A stretch of DNA of 64,000 nt from Sulfitobacter sp. F26169L. Lineage in GTDB: Bacteria; Pseudomonadota; Alphaproteobacteria; Rhodobacterales; Rhodobacteraceae. The DNA is taken from contig NZ_JAPMLP010000001.1 of the NCBI RefSeq assembly GCF_026410285.1, forward strand, positions 310,001 through 374,000, given 5' to 3'. Below are positions 26,238 through 35,800 of the stretch, in pieces (the first letter of the stretch is position 1; every line of letters starts with the position of its first letter). The notes under the pieces were generated by a model. It had not been told where the DNA came from, ran no database searches, and was given only the letters and a program-made list of their open reading frames with translations. The translations under genes were made by a program, and so were the position numbers.

Positions 26238-26799
26238 TCCGGTATCCGCATTGAAGAACGCCGCGTACAACGCTGGTATTGCAGAGATTTCCGAGCTGGG
26301 CGCGGTTGGTATGATCACCCTGCGCGGTGATCTGTCTGCCAAAGTGTTGCAAAAGGCGGCGGTGGCCGCAGCAGGTGTCAACGTTCCCGACCAGCGCCAG
26401 ATCCTGACCGAAGGCCAGGGCGGGATGGCATGGATGTCGCCAGATGAATTGCTGATCATGTGCGCCTATGAAGATGCCAACGCAAAACTTGCCGACCTGC
26501 AAGAGAAGCTGGCCAAGACGCACGCGCTGGCGGTCAATGTATCTGACGCGCGTGCCGTATTCGAGGTGCGCGGTCCCGATGCCCGCGAAGTGATGGCAAA
26601 GTTGGCGCCCGTAGATCTGGCACCTGATCAGTTTACAACTGGCATGTTCCGCCGCAGCCGTCTGGCTCAGGTGCCTACCGCCTTCTGGATGCCGCAGGAA
26701 GACACGTTCCGCCTGATCTGTTTCCGATCGGTAGCGCAGTATGTGTTTGACGTCCTGTGCGCGGCGGCGCAGCCGGGCAGTGAAGTTGAGTATTTCTGA
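26230..26799 (+). CDS. soxG: Sarcosine oxidase gamma subunit
   Basis: This 189-residue protein resembles a truncated GcvT/YgfZ fold and completes the alpha-beta-gamma-delta sarcosine oxidase. Recognisable elements are GMITLRGDL near residue 26, MAWMSPDELLIM near residue 65 and AVFEVRGPDAREVMAKL near 108. The ATG at 26230 lies within the end of soxA, with an 8-base overlap that couples translation. It is the last gene of the sox run. Confidence 0.93.
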   Translation: MSDPVSALKNAAYNAGIAEISELGAVGMITLRGDLSAKVLQKAAVAAAGVNVPDQRQILTEGQGGMAWMSPDELLIMCAYEDANAKLADLQEKLAKTHALAVNVSDARAVFEVRGPDAREVMAKLAPVDLAPDQFTTGMFRRSRLAQVPTAFWMPQEDTFRLICFRSVAQYVFDVLCAAAQPGSEVEYF

Positions 26800-27180
26800 C
26801 GTAGGGCAACCGACCTGAAATATCCTTGTCTGTACCAAACTTCTGCACTGTTTCAGCATCAGGTCAGCGGGAGCAGAGCGGGGAGCGTGGTATGGCAGAG
26901 AAAACGGATACGGCTTGTTGGCGGTATCTGTCCTCACGATTTTTGTGAATCCGCTGGCCTATATCCGGATCGGGCTGACTTGGTGAGGTATGCCGACTTT
27001 CGTGGGCGCCTTGGTCACAACGCCATATGATGCGGACGGGCCAATGTAAGGCTCGAAATACTAGGCAGAAATTCGAAACCGTTTGAGGTTGGTGCTGGCA
27101 AGTTTGCGCGTCGGCCCTTGACGGGAGGACATTGCGCACTTCATGTAAGGCATACCCTTTTCAAATCAAAGGAGGCCCAC
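26800..27180. other. Gene-free interval between soxG and sodB
   Basis: About 380 bases lie here without a credible intact gene. One frame around 26885-26986 reads NGYGLLAVSVLTIFVNPLAY and then a stop, like a piece of a membrane helix, which may be a degraded gene end. The last 60 bases hold the sodB leader with a possible promoter and a strong ribosome binding site. Confidence 0.5.
27118..27147 (+). promoter_or_regulatory. Possible sigma-70-type promoter of sodB
   Basis: TTGACG at 27118-27123 and CATGTA at 27142-27147 are 18 bases apart and lie upstream of the AAAGGAGG site of sodB. The -10 match is poor, so this is tentative. Confidence 0.3.
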
Positions 27181-27780
27181 ATGGCTTTTCAACTTCCCGA
27201 TCTTCCCTATTCCCACGACGCCCTCGCATCCAAAGGCATGAGCGCCGAGACGCTGGAATACCACCACGACAAACACCACAACGCCTATGTGACCAACGGG
27301 AACAAGGCGATTGAGGGCACCAAGTGGGAGGGCAAATCCCTCGAAGAGATCATCAAAGGCACCTATGATCCCGATGCCGTCGCGCAGAGCGGTATCTTCA
27401 ACAACATCAGCCAGTTGTGGAACCATAACCAGTTCTGGGAGATGATGGGGCCGGATTCAACTGCCATGCCGGGCGAGCTTGAGAAAGCGATCAAGGAAAG
27501 CTTTGGTTCTGTGGACAAGTTCAAGGACGAGTTCAAAGCGGCAGGCGGGGGTCAGTTCGGCTCAGGTTGGGCGTGGCTGGTCAAAGATACCGATGGCGGC
27601 CTGAAAGTGACCAGCACTGAAAACGGCGTTAACCCTGTTTGCTTCGGTCAGACGGCGCTGTTGGGCTGCGATGTTTGGGAGCATTCCTATTACATCGATT
27701 TCCGCAATGCGCGCCCTGACTATTTGACCAATTTCCTTGATAACCTTGTGAACTGGGAAAACGTCGCATCGCGCATGTGA
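27181..27780 (+). CDS. sodB: Superoxide dismutase, Fe type
   Basis: This 199-residue cytosolic enzyme dismutates superoxide. The metal ligands are visible: His of YHHDKHHNAY near residue 27, His of SQLWNHNQFWE near 78, and Asp and His of DVWEHSYYIDF near 162-166. The Gln before LWNH and the FGSGW motif indicate the iron subfamily, although cambialistic use of manganese cannot be excluded. AAAGGAGG lies 7 bases before the ATG. A hairpin terminator follows. Confidence 0.95.
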   Translation: MAFQLPDLPYSHDALASKGMSAETLEYHHDKHHNAYVTNGNKAIEGTKWEGKSLEEIIKGTYDPDAVAQSGIFNNISQLWNHNQFWEMMGPDSTAMPGELEKAIKESFGSVDKFKDEFKAAGGGQFGSGWAWLVKDTDGGLKVTSTENGVNPVCFGQTALLGCDVWEHSYYIDFRNARPDYLTNFLDNLVNWENVASRM

Positions 27781-27832
27781 CCATCAACAGTTTTCGACCG
27801 CCGACCTGACGGGCGAAAACTGACTTACTTTC

Positions 27833-27866
27833 ACGCCCTGTTGCCTCACCGGCGGCAGGGCGTTTT
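27833..27866 (+). terminator. Rho-independent terminator of sodB
   Basis: ACGCCCTG (27833-27840) pairs with CAGGGCGT (27856-27863), with more pairing inside the loop and a TTTT run at the end. It is 53 bases after the sodB stop. Confidence 0.75.
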
Positions 27867-27935
27867 GCTTTGGAACCAGCAGCGTGATTGGCGCGTTGTA
27901 GTTGTAAGCATTCACAGAGATGGAGAGGACGTTCC

Positions 27936-28064
27936 ATGACCGAACGACTGATTTCCACCGCTACCAATGCCGCAGGTGGGGAACTGTTCGCGCAGGAGTT
28001 GTCGGCAGTCTCGCAAGATGGGTCTGCAATGAAATTTATCCTAGATTACGGAGAGTTATCATGA
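27936..28064 (+). CDS. Small ORF, 42 residues, coupled to host-attachment gene
   Basis: The ATG at 27936 follows GGAGAGGAC at good spacing. The frame encodes a 42-residue soluble peptide (MTERLISTATNAAGG...) and ends with a TGA that overlaps the next gene's ATG as ATGA. That geometry supports real translation. I recognise no family; it may be a leader for the downstream gene. Confidence 0.5.
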   Translation: MTERLISTATNAAGGELFAQELSAVSQDGSAMKFILDYGELS

Positions 28065-28516
28065 GTGTATTAACCAACGGCACTTGGGTTCTGGTGGCAG
28101 ATAGCGAAAAGGCTCTTTTCCTTCGCAACGAGACAGACGCGGAAGATCCTCATCTTGTTGTCGTAAGACAGGAATCCCAGGAAAACCCTCCGGATCGCGA
28201 GCAATCTGCCAACCGGCCCGGTAGAAAAAGTGATGGTCCGCAGGGGCATTATTCCGCCGTAGATGATACTGACTGGCACGAACTCGCCAAGGAGCGTTTT
28301 GCCGCCGATCTGGCTGATATCTTGTATAAGAAAGCCTTCCGCGGCGACTTCAAGCGGCTGGTGATTGTCGCAGACCCCGGCACGCTAGGTGTTCTGCGGG
28401 ACGAATTGCACATGGAGGTTTCCGATAAAATTGTCGGCGAAGTGCCCAAGACCCTGACAAACCATCCACTGGATGAGGTCGAAAAGATTGTCAAAGAGTC
28501 GTTGAAAGACAGTTGA
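28061..28516 (+). CDS. Host attachment family protein
   Basis: This 151-residue cytosolic protein resembles the host attachment family first noted in plant-associated Rhizobiales and related to the baeRF archaeo-eukaryotic release-factor fold. It has GTWVLVADSEKALFL at the start, a charged middle segment (NPPDREQSANRPGR), and RLVIVADPGTLGVLRDEL near residue 102 followed by VPKTLTNHPLDEVEK. The biochemical role is unknown. The ATG at 28061 is coupled to the small ORF upstream, and a longer in-frame reading from 27920 is less likely. Confidence 0.85.
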   Translation: MSVLTNGTWVLVADSEKALFLRNETDAEDPHLVVVRQESQENPPDREQSANRPGRKSDGPQGHYSAVDDTDWHELAKERFAADLADILYKKAFRGDFKRLVIVADPGTLGVLRDELHMEVSDKIVGEVPKTLTNHPLDEVEKIVKESLKDS

Positions 28517-28537
28517 ATGATACGGGGTCGGCGGTGG

Positions 28538-29107
28538 CTATGTTTCCGCCAACCCCACACGCAGCGCTTCCAGCGCGCCTGCCGCATCGGGCACCCACGT
28601 CAGAAAATCCAGCAGGCTTTCATCGGCGAACTTCTGATCTGCGACATGGTTCATCAGGTACTTTAAGGGATCCCAGTATCCCTTTGTATTTACTATAAAA
28701 ATTGGCTTTTCGTGCAGCCCTAGCTGGCGCCACGTCAGAACTTCGAATAGCTCATCCAGTGATCCCGCGCCGCCGGGCAAAACCACCACAGCATCGCAGT
28801 TCATAAACATCACCTTCTTACGCTCGTGCATGGTTTCGGTGACGATATAGCGAGTGAGGTCGGCTTTGCCGACTTCCCAAGCGACTAGATGCGCAGGGAT
28901 CACACCGAAGGTATCACCGCCGGCATCTTGGGCCGCGCGCGCAACGCTGCCCATTAGCCCGACATCTCCTGCGCCATACACCAACCGCCAGCCATTGGCG
29001 GCGATGCCCGCACCCATCGCCTCGGCGTCATTGGTAAAGGCGGGGTCATCGCCACAACGTGACCCGCAGAAAACGCAGACGGATTTGTAAGTAGTTTGTG
29101 TCGGCAT
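28538..29107 (-). CDS. LOG family / TIGR00730 Rossmann-fold nucleoside 5'-monophosphate phosphoribohydrolase
   Basis: This 189-residue cytosolic protein belongs to the LOG family, whose members release bases from nucleoside monophosphates. CVFCGSRCGDDP near residue 10 and the catalytic motif PGGAGSLDELFEVLTW near residue 110 are present. The usual Thr of PGGxGT is replaced by Ser here. The start is ATG 29107, after AGGAGC. It converges on the host-attachment gene. Cytokinin production or nucleotide salvage are both possible. Confidence 0.9.
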   Translation of the reverse strand: MPTQTTYKSVCVFCGSRCGDDPAFTNDAEAMGAGIAANGWRLVYGAGDVGLMGSVARAAQDAGGDTFGVIPAHLVAWEVGKADLTRYIVTETMHERKKVMFMNCDAVVVLPGGAGSLDELFEVLTWRQLGLHEKPIFIVNTKGYWDPLKYLMNHVADQKFADESLLDFLTWVPDAAGALEALRVGLAET

Positions 29108-29229
29108 CAAAGCTCCTGCATCACTTTTCTAAAATAAAACCGGTTTCGCATTGTAATTTTGACCCTTGATAGCGGGTCAGGTACAAAGGCTCAACGCGCA
29201 CAGTCACAGTACAAAGGGGGCGTTTCTAC

Positions 29230-30303
29230 ATGAGCAAGATGTCGGCGGGCCTTGGCGGCGAAGCAGGTGCGTTTGTCGCCGGTGGTGCGATGGTTGTCGC
29301 GCTGGCGCTTGGCGCCTACATCGCGTTCGGTCGCGGCGCTGATAGGCTGTCGGATGTGCCTGCGCCGGAGGGGCAGACGAACGCGCCAGCTCTTTCTGAA
29401 AATGCGGCAATAGAAAAACCCGGCGCCGTTATTTCCCCGGCCGCGCCACGGTTTGACGAGTTGCGCCGCGAAACTGACGGGACCACCATAATTGCAGGTC
29501 GTGCCGCCCCGCTGAGTGACGTAAAAATTATGGTTGATGGCGCGGAAATTGCCTCAACCACCGCAGACAGCACCGGCGGGTTTGCGACCATTGCCAAGCT
29601 GCCGCAAAGGGATGCTGCGCAGGTGGTTACTTTGTCAGCCCGAAATGCGCAAACGGGTGGCAGTGCGGCACAATCGCTGGATGAGATAATTCTGGCACCC
29701 ACCAAACCGGTTCAACAAGACACCGCGCCAATGCCTGCCGAAACAGCAGCACCTGAACGGATGGATGAGCCTGCCTCCGTTGCGGTATTGAAATCCGATG
29801 CAGAGGGCGTGCGCCTGCTGAACCCTGCGCAGACGCGTGCCATGACATCTGTTGCGCTTGATACGATCGGCTATACCGATCAGGGTGATGTGCAATTAAC
29901 GGGGCGCGCACAACCCGACACTGCCAAGGTACGCGTGTATCTGGACAACCGTTCAGTCATCAGCCTGCCGGTTGATGCAAGCGGGCGCTGGCAGGGGGAT
30001 CTGCCGGACGTTGACGAAGGCGTTTATACATTGCGAGTGGATGAGGTGACCGCGTCAGGCACCGTCAGCAGCCGTGTCGAAACGCCATTCAAACGCGAAT
30101 CCGCCGCCACGCTTGCGCAGGCTTCGGCAACAGACGGGCCGGTCAGTTCCGTTACCGTTCAAACGGGCGCAACTCTTTGGGCGATTGCGCGCGAGCGCTA
30201 TGGCGACGGCACACTCTACGTGCGCGTGTTCGAGGCCAATCAGGCCAGCATCCGTAATCCCGATCTGATTTACCCCGGACAGGTGTTTGATTTGCCGAAC
30301 TGA
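29230..30303 (+). CDS. LysM peptidoglycan-binding domain protein
   Basis: This 357-residue envelope protein has an N-terminal membrane anchor (about residues 13-34), an Ala/Pro-rich linker, and two Ig-like or carboxypeptidase-regulatory-like modules (DGTTIIAGRAAPLSDVKIMV near 83; GDVQLTGRAQPDTAKVRVYL near 217). A C-terminal LysM domain runs from VQTGATLWAIARERYGDG near residue 310 to YPGQVFDLPN. It probably binds peptidoglycan in the periplasm. It precedes the ABC exporter gene on the same strand by 56 bases. Confidence 0.9.
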   Translation: MSKMSAGLGGEAGAFVAGGAMVVALALGAYIAFGRGADRLSDVPAPEGQTNAPALSENAAIEKPGAVISPAAPRFDELRRETDGTTIIAGRAAPLSDVKIMVDGAEIASTTADSTGGFATIAKLPQRDAAQVVTLSARNAQTGGSAAQSLDEIILAPTKPVQQDTAPMPAETAAPERMDEPASVAVLKSDAEGVRLLNPAQTRAMTSVALDTIGYTDQGDVQLTGRAQPDTAKVRVYLDNRSVISLPVDASGRWQGDLPDVDEGVYTLRVDEVTASGTVSSRVETPFKRESAATLAQASATDGPVSSVTVQTGATLWAIARERYGDGTLYVRVFEANQASIRNPDLIYPGQVFDLPN

Positions 30304-30359
30304 GGTGGTCCTTGGCGGTTGTTCATCCTATGTAGTCGGTTGACTGAATAGGAATAGAC

Positions 30360-32222
30360 ATGTCCGCCGATAAAACCGCTGCCAGAGCAAAGGACGACGA
30401 TCAAAACCCGTCGCATATCTCCCCGATGACCGAGGCCGAAGTTGCCGCCGATCAGGAGCGCAAATCATCCGTGCGGGTGCTGCGCAAGGTCGCGCCGTAT
30501 CTGTGGCCCAAAGACATGCCTTGGGTGCGCAAGCGTGTGGTCTGGGCGATGATCGTGCTGTTTGTCTCGAAACTGGTTACGGTGGCCACGCCGGTATTTT
30601 ACCGTGATGCGGTTGATGCCCTGGCCGGAGAGGGCGCGCCGCTGTTCGCGCTGGGTGCAATCAGCCTGACCATCGCCTATGGTATGGCGCGTCTGATGGG
30701 CGTTGGCTTCCAGCAGTTGCGCGATGTTATTTTCACCCGCGTGGCACAGCGTGCGCTGCGGATGCTGGCGTTGGAAACGTTCAATCACATCCACCATCTG
30801 TCGATGCGCTATCATATCACCCGCAAAACGGGCGGGCTAAGCCGGATCATTGAACGAGGTGTGAAAGGTGTGGAATTCCTGTTGCGGTTCTTGCTGTTCA
30901 GCATCGGCCCGCTGATACTGGAATTGTTGATGGTCGGCATAATCCTCACGGTTCTTTTTGATGTCAGCTATCTGCTTGTGGTGGCGGTCACGATCGCGTT
31001 TTACGTCTGGTTTACCTTTGCGGTGACCGAATGGCGGGTGAAACTGCGCCGCCAGATGAACGATCAGGACACGGACGCCAACCAAAAGGCGATCGACAGT
31101 CTGCTGAACTATGAAACGGTCAAGTATTTCGGCGCAGAGCAGCGCGAGGCGGGGCGCTATGATGCCGCGATGGAAGGCTATGAAGAGGCTGCGATCAAAA
31201 CCAACTATTCGCTCGCATTCCTGAACTTTGGTCAGTCGGTGATCATCACCGCAGGTCTGGTGGGCGTGATGGTTATGGCGGCAATCGGTGTGCAGAACGG
31301 CACGCTGACCGTGGGTGACTTTGTCATGGTGAATGCCTACATGATCCAGATCACCGTACCGCTGAATTTTCTCGGGACAGTGTACCGCGAAATCCGGCAG
31401 GCGCTGGTTGATATGGGCCAGATGTTTGATCTGCTGGAGCAACCCGCCGAAATCACCGACAAGCCCGATGCGCCGGAGTTGAAGGTCACAGGCGGGCAGA
31501 TCAAGCTCGACCATGTGCGTTTTGGCTATAACCCCGACCGTGAAATCCTGAAAGGTGTCAGCCTGACCGCCGAACCGGGAGAGATGGTGGCGATTGTCGG
31601 ATCGACGGGTTCAGGTAAATCGACGATCGGGCGGCTGTTGTTCCGGTTTTACGATGTACAAGGCGGCAGCCTGACCATTGATGGGCAGGATGTGCGCGAC
31701 GTGACTCAGGATTCGCTTCACCGTCAGATCGGCGTGGTGCCGCAGGATACGGTGCTGTTCAATGACACCATCGGCTATAACATCGCCTATGGCCGCGACG
31801 GCGCGACACAGGCAGACGTGGAAGCGGCCGCAAAAGCCGCGCAAATCCATGATTTCATCATGGCGCTGCCGGACGGCTATGAAACATCTGTGGGCGAGCG
31901 CGGATTGAAACTGTCCGGCGGAGAGAAGCAGCGTGTGGGCATCGCGCGCACACTGTTGAAAGATCCGCCGATCCTGCTGCTCGACGAAGCCACCAGCGCG
32001 CTGGACAGCGAGACAGAGCATGAAATTCAGGATGCGCTGCGCCGCGCGGGTAGGGGCCGCACCGTGCTGACCATTGCCCACCGTCTCAGCACCGTTGCCG
32101 AAGCGGATCGCATCATCGTGTTGGAAAAGGGTGAAGTGGTAGAGCAGGGCACACATGATGAACTGCTGGTGCAGGATGGGCGCTATGCCCAACTGTGGCA
32201 TCGTCAGCAAAACGAGGAATAA
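30360..32222 (+). CDS. Atm1-type ABC exporter (fused permease and ATPase)
   Basis: This 620-residue half-transporter of the ABCB7/Atm1 heavy-metal family has a soluble N-terminus and a six-helix membrane domain (about residues 55-340). HHLSMRYHITRKTGGLSRIIERG and FLNFGQSVIITAGL are Atm1 hallmarks. The nucleotide-binding domain has Walker A GSTGSGKST near residue 417, LSGGEKQR near 517 and ILLLDEATSALD. Homologues export glutathione-bound metals or persulfides. It should work as a homodimer in the inner membrane. Confidence 0.94.
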   Translation: MSADKTAARAKDDDQNPSHISPMTEAEVAADQERKSSVRVLRKVAPYLWPKDMPWVRKRVVWAMIVLFVSKLVTVATPVFYRDAVDALAGEGAPLFALGAISLTIAYGMARLMGVGFQQLRDVIFTRVAQRALRMLALETFNHIHHLSMRYHITRKTGGLSRIIERGVKGVEFLLRFLLFSIGPLILELLMVGIILTVLFDVSYLLVVAVTIAFYVWFTFAVTEWRVKLRRQMNDQDTDANQKAIDSLLNYETVKYFGAEQREAGRYDAAMEGYEEAAIKTNYSLAFLNFGQSVIITAGLVGVMVMAAIGVQNGTLTVGDFVMVNAYMIQITVPLNFLGTVYREIRQALVDMGQMFDLLEQPAEITDKPDAPELKVTGGQIKLDHVRFGYNPDREILKGVSLTAEPGEMVAIVGSTGSGKSTIGRLLFRFYDVQGGSLTIDGQDVRDVTQDSLHRQIGVVPQDTVLFNDTIGYNIAYGRDGATQADVEAAAKAAQIHDFIMALPDGYETSVGERGLKLSGGEKQRVGIARTLLKDPPILLLDEATSALDSETEHEIQDALRRAGRGRTVLTIAHRLSTVAEADRIIVLEKGEVVEQGTHDELLVQDGRYAQLWHRQQNEE

Positions 32223-32237
32223 TCAAGCGGCCTTGGT

Positions 32238-32263
32238 GCCACCTGCGCGGTTACGCAGGTGGC
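32238..32263. terminator. Hairpin between convergent genes
   Basis: GCCACCTGCG and CGCAGGTGGC form a perfect 10-base stem with a 6-base loop, between the stops of the ABC exporter and DUF302 genes. The T-run is poor; it may serve both strands. Confidence 0.6.
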
Positions 32264-32269
32264 TTCGCG

Positions 32270-32725
32270 TTATTCTGTTGCCGTCGCTTTGGCAGTCAAC
32301 TTGTCCAGCGCGCCGGTCATCATGGTGATGTATTTGGCATCTCGGGGCAAATCATGCGTTTCCGCCAGAGTGTCGGGCGCGTGATAGCTGACATGCACCA
32401 TGCCGTTTTCATCGGCATAGGCCAGCACCCGTAACGGCAGATCCAACCCTGCGGTTTGCGCATCCAGCATCGCCGGTGTGCCCAGCTTCGGGTTGCCGAA
32501 GATCAGCAGTTGTGTGGGGCGAAGGTCCATATCGACATTCTGCGCGCCTGCCGCATGATCCACGCGGGCAAACACCGTTGCTCCTGCGGCTGTTACTGCG
32601 GCCTCCAGCCGGTCGACGGTTTCAGCCACCGAATGGGGGCTGGTTTTTGTGACCATGTCCGCCTGTGCAGTTGCAGCCCAGCCAAACGTGAGAGCGGCCG
32701 CCATTCCTAGTAGTGTGCGCGTCAT
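32270..32725 (-). CDS. DUF302 domain protein, exported
   Basis: This 151-residue protein has a cleavable signal peptide (residues 1-22, ending AQA-DM) and a DUF302 domain. SPHSVAETVDRLEAAVTAAG opens the domain, and LLIFGNPKLGTPAM and LPLRVLAYADENG follow. The periplasmic function is unknown. AAAGGA precedes the ATG. It is the only gene on its strand in the gap between the ABC exporter and the RND genes. Confidence 0.9.
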   Translation of the reverse strand: MTRTLLGMAAALTFGWAATAQADMVTKTSPHSVAETVDRLEAAVTAAGATVFARVDHAAGAQNVDMDLRPTQLLIFGNPKLGTPAMLDAQTAGLDLPLRVLAYADENGMVHVSYHAPDTLAETHDLPRDAKYITMMTGALDKLTAKATATE

Positions 32726-32765
32726 AAAAGCATCCTTTCAGATCATATCCGTCCCCCTGAATCAT

Positions 32766-32796
32766 AAGGCCCCCCGCAGATGATGCGAGGGGCCTT
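32766..32796 (-). terminator. Hairpin terminator after the RND permease gene
   Basis: AAGGCCCC ... GGGGCCTT with inner CGCA/TGCG pairing forms a long stem 26 bases beyond the permease stop on the minus strand. Confidence 0.7.
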
Positions 32797-32821
32797 GAAA
32801 TCACAATGGGGTGATGCGGCG

Positions 32822-35800
32822 TTACTCTGCCGGTGTCCGGTGCTGCGCGTCCAGCATCTCGTCGCTCCAGATCAATTCGGCAGTGGCGTTGCGGCGCGCA
32901 TCGCGCACCAGCGCCCAATCACGTGCGGCGCGGCTGGCGCGACCCATCGACATACGCGCCAGCAGGCGCGCAACCCATTGGGCATATGTGCTGGCCCAGA
33001 CGCGGATCGCCAGCAGCGAAGGCGTCACCACAAGGGTCAGCACCGTCGCAATACCAAGCCCGAATACCACGGCAGTCGCCAGTTGTTTCCACCACAGCGA
33101 TGTCGGGCTGTCGATGGTGTAGCCACCGTTGGCGAAATCCAGCGACAGGCCGAACATCATCGGCGCAAGGCCTGCCATCGTGGTGATGGTGGTCAGCAAA
33201 ACAGGGCGGATACGCGCCTGCGCGGTGCGAATGATCGCTTCGATCCGCGGCATGTACTGGCTGTATTCTTGGTAGGTGTCGATCAGGATAATGTTGTTGT
33301 TCACCACAATCCCGGCCAGCGCGACAATCCCCGTGCCTGTCATGATGATGGAGAACGTCTGGTCCATCACCAGCATTCCGATCAGCACGCCCGTGGTCGA
33401 CAAAACGACAGCCGTCAGAACCAGTATCGAATTATAGAGCGAGTTGAACTGCGCCAGCAGAATAATAAACATCAACCCAAGTGCAGCGGCAAAGGCGGAA
33501 CTGAGAAACGCCTGACTTTCGGCCTGTTCTTCCTGATCGCCCGTCCATTCATAGGTGATCCCGTCAGGCAGATCGGCGGTTTCGACCCATTTGGTGATTT
33601 CCGCAATCCGCTCGTTGGCGTTGACCGGCACCAGCCGTAGTTTCAACGCATCGTAATCAGCTTGAAAATCCAGTCCCGCAGCCGTCGCCGTGCGGTCGGT
33701 GATCTTGTACTGCGTTCCGTCAACTGCGGTAAAATCGGCATCCTGTCCCGCTGGGCGCAGCGTGGCGAGCGTCGGGGCAAGCGCCGCGTTTTCGCCTGCG
33801 CGGGTCGCCTTGACGATCTTTACCAATCCCGCCGTTACGTCGGCCTTCACATCCATATAGCGTTTCTGGTCAATGCGGCTGATCTCGGCCAGCTTTGGCA
33901 CAGGGGTGCGGGTGACAAAGTTTGACAGCGGGATCAGCCCGTCAGGAGTGCGCACCTTTAGCGTATCAAGGGTGGACAGCAGGCGGTCCGCCTCTGGCAG
34001 ACGGACACGGATTTCGATTTCCTCGTCCGAACTGTCCACGCGCATTGTGTCCAGCAGCAGGCCACGCGTGACCAGTTGCACCATCGCACCGACGCTAAGC
34101 ACATCCGCGCCGTACTGACCTGCCTTTTCCACATCAACGTCGATCTGCCAGTCAATGCCGGGCAGGGGGCGTGTGTCTTCTATCAGGGTCAGACCGGGCA
34201 CGGTGTCGAAGTGATCGCGCGCCATCGCTGTGGCCGCCACCAGATCATCGAAACTGTCGCCTTTCAGGCGCAGGTGAACCGGCTTGCCCGATGCCGGCCC
34301 CATATCCAGCGATAAAACCTCGATCTGGATACCCGGAATATCCGAAAGCCGCTCTGTCAGTTCGGCAATCACGATGTCGCCGTCCAGTTCCGGCTGGAAC
34401 ATACGGTCTTCCCACGGAATGGTTTCGAATTGTACCTGTCCGATCAGGTCCTTGGGCGCCTGAGAGCCGCCTGTATTGCTGTTCAGTCCGCCTTCCCCGG
34501 CAAAGGCAAATGCCGTTGCAATGCCGGGGTGATCCAGCACAATCTGTTCAGCTTGGCGCAGCAGGTCATCTTTTTCATTTAGAGACAGGTTGCCGCGCGC
34601 CAGAACATATACGATCGCCTGTTCCGGCTCTGACTCGACAAAGAATTCGACCCCTTTGGAGTTGTTGGAGAAATAGATCATCGTGGTGCCGACGAACACA
34701 AAGACAAATCCGCACATCACCAGCGGCATCACCGGATTTCCGGTAATCATTTCGATCAAACGACCGAAGGGCGAGCGTTTGTAGCCTGCATAAATGCGGT
34801 CCGGCTCTTTGCGAAACAGCCGCGCGGTAAGCCAGCGGCCCCATTTGCCCATCCGTGTAACCACCGCAAACAGCGCAAGCAAAAGCACCATGAAACCGGC
34901 CAGTGCCAGCACCAGCACCGCAACCGCGATCAACACAAGTGCGAACACTTTGGCAAATGTCGGGATCACCGATGTCAGCAGGTCAAGCCCGTCCATCGCC
35001 GCGAATTGCATACCGATCCATGAAAATAACAGCCCCGGCGCATTTGGCGCAGAGGGGGCCAGCAGGGAAAGGGCAGGAAAAATCATCAGGAATGCAGCGG
35101 GGAAGAACAGGATGTGCAAATACCAGGGCAGGCCGGCGATCCGTGCCATGTTTGCGGACATCCACTGTTCCAGCCGTCCGGTGACACCGCCCATAACCGG
35201 CAGATAGACCAGCGCAACCACCAGCGACGCAGATAGAACAAAAATCAGCGTGACCGGCAACATGCCCATAAATTCACCCGGAACACCGGGCCAGAACAGC
35301 ATCGGCAGGAAGGCACACAACGTCGTTGCCGTAGATGATATCACCGGCCACCACATGCGTTTTGCAGCCTCGACATAGGCCTGCATCGGGCCGGAACCCT
35401 TTTGCTGCTGCTGGTCGGCGTATTCCACAATCACAATTGCACTGTCGACCAACATGCCGACAGCCAGAATAAGGCCGAACATTACGATGTTGGAAATTGA
35501 TATACCCATCAGCGCCAGAAAGGCGAAACACAGCAAGAACGACGTCGGAATCGCAAACCCCACCAGCAGGGCCGCGCGGATACCAAGAGCCGCAAGCACC
35601 ACGATCATCACCAGCGCAATTGCTGTAAAGACCGAGCCGAGCAGCTGCTGCACCATACTATCTACAACGCGGCTCTGATCGTTTGAGGTGCCAACCTCGA
35701 CGGCTGTCCGCAACTCTTCGGGCCATTTGGCGCTTTTCTCTGCGACCAGTTCCTTCACCGCAGTCGCCGTGTCGATCAGGTTGAACCCCTTGCGTTTGAC

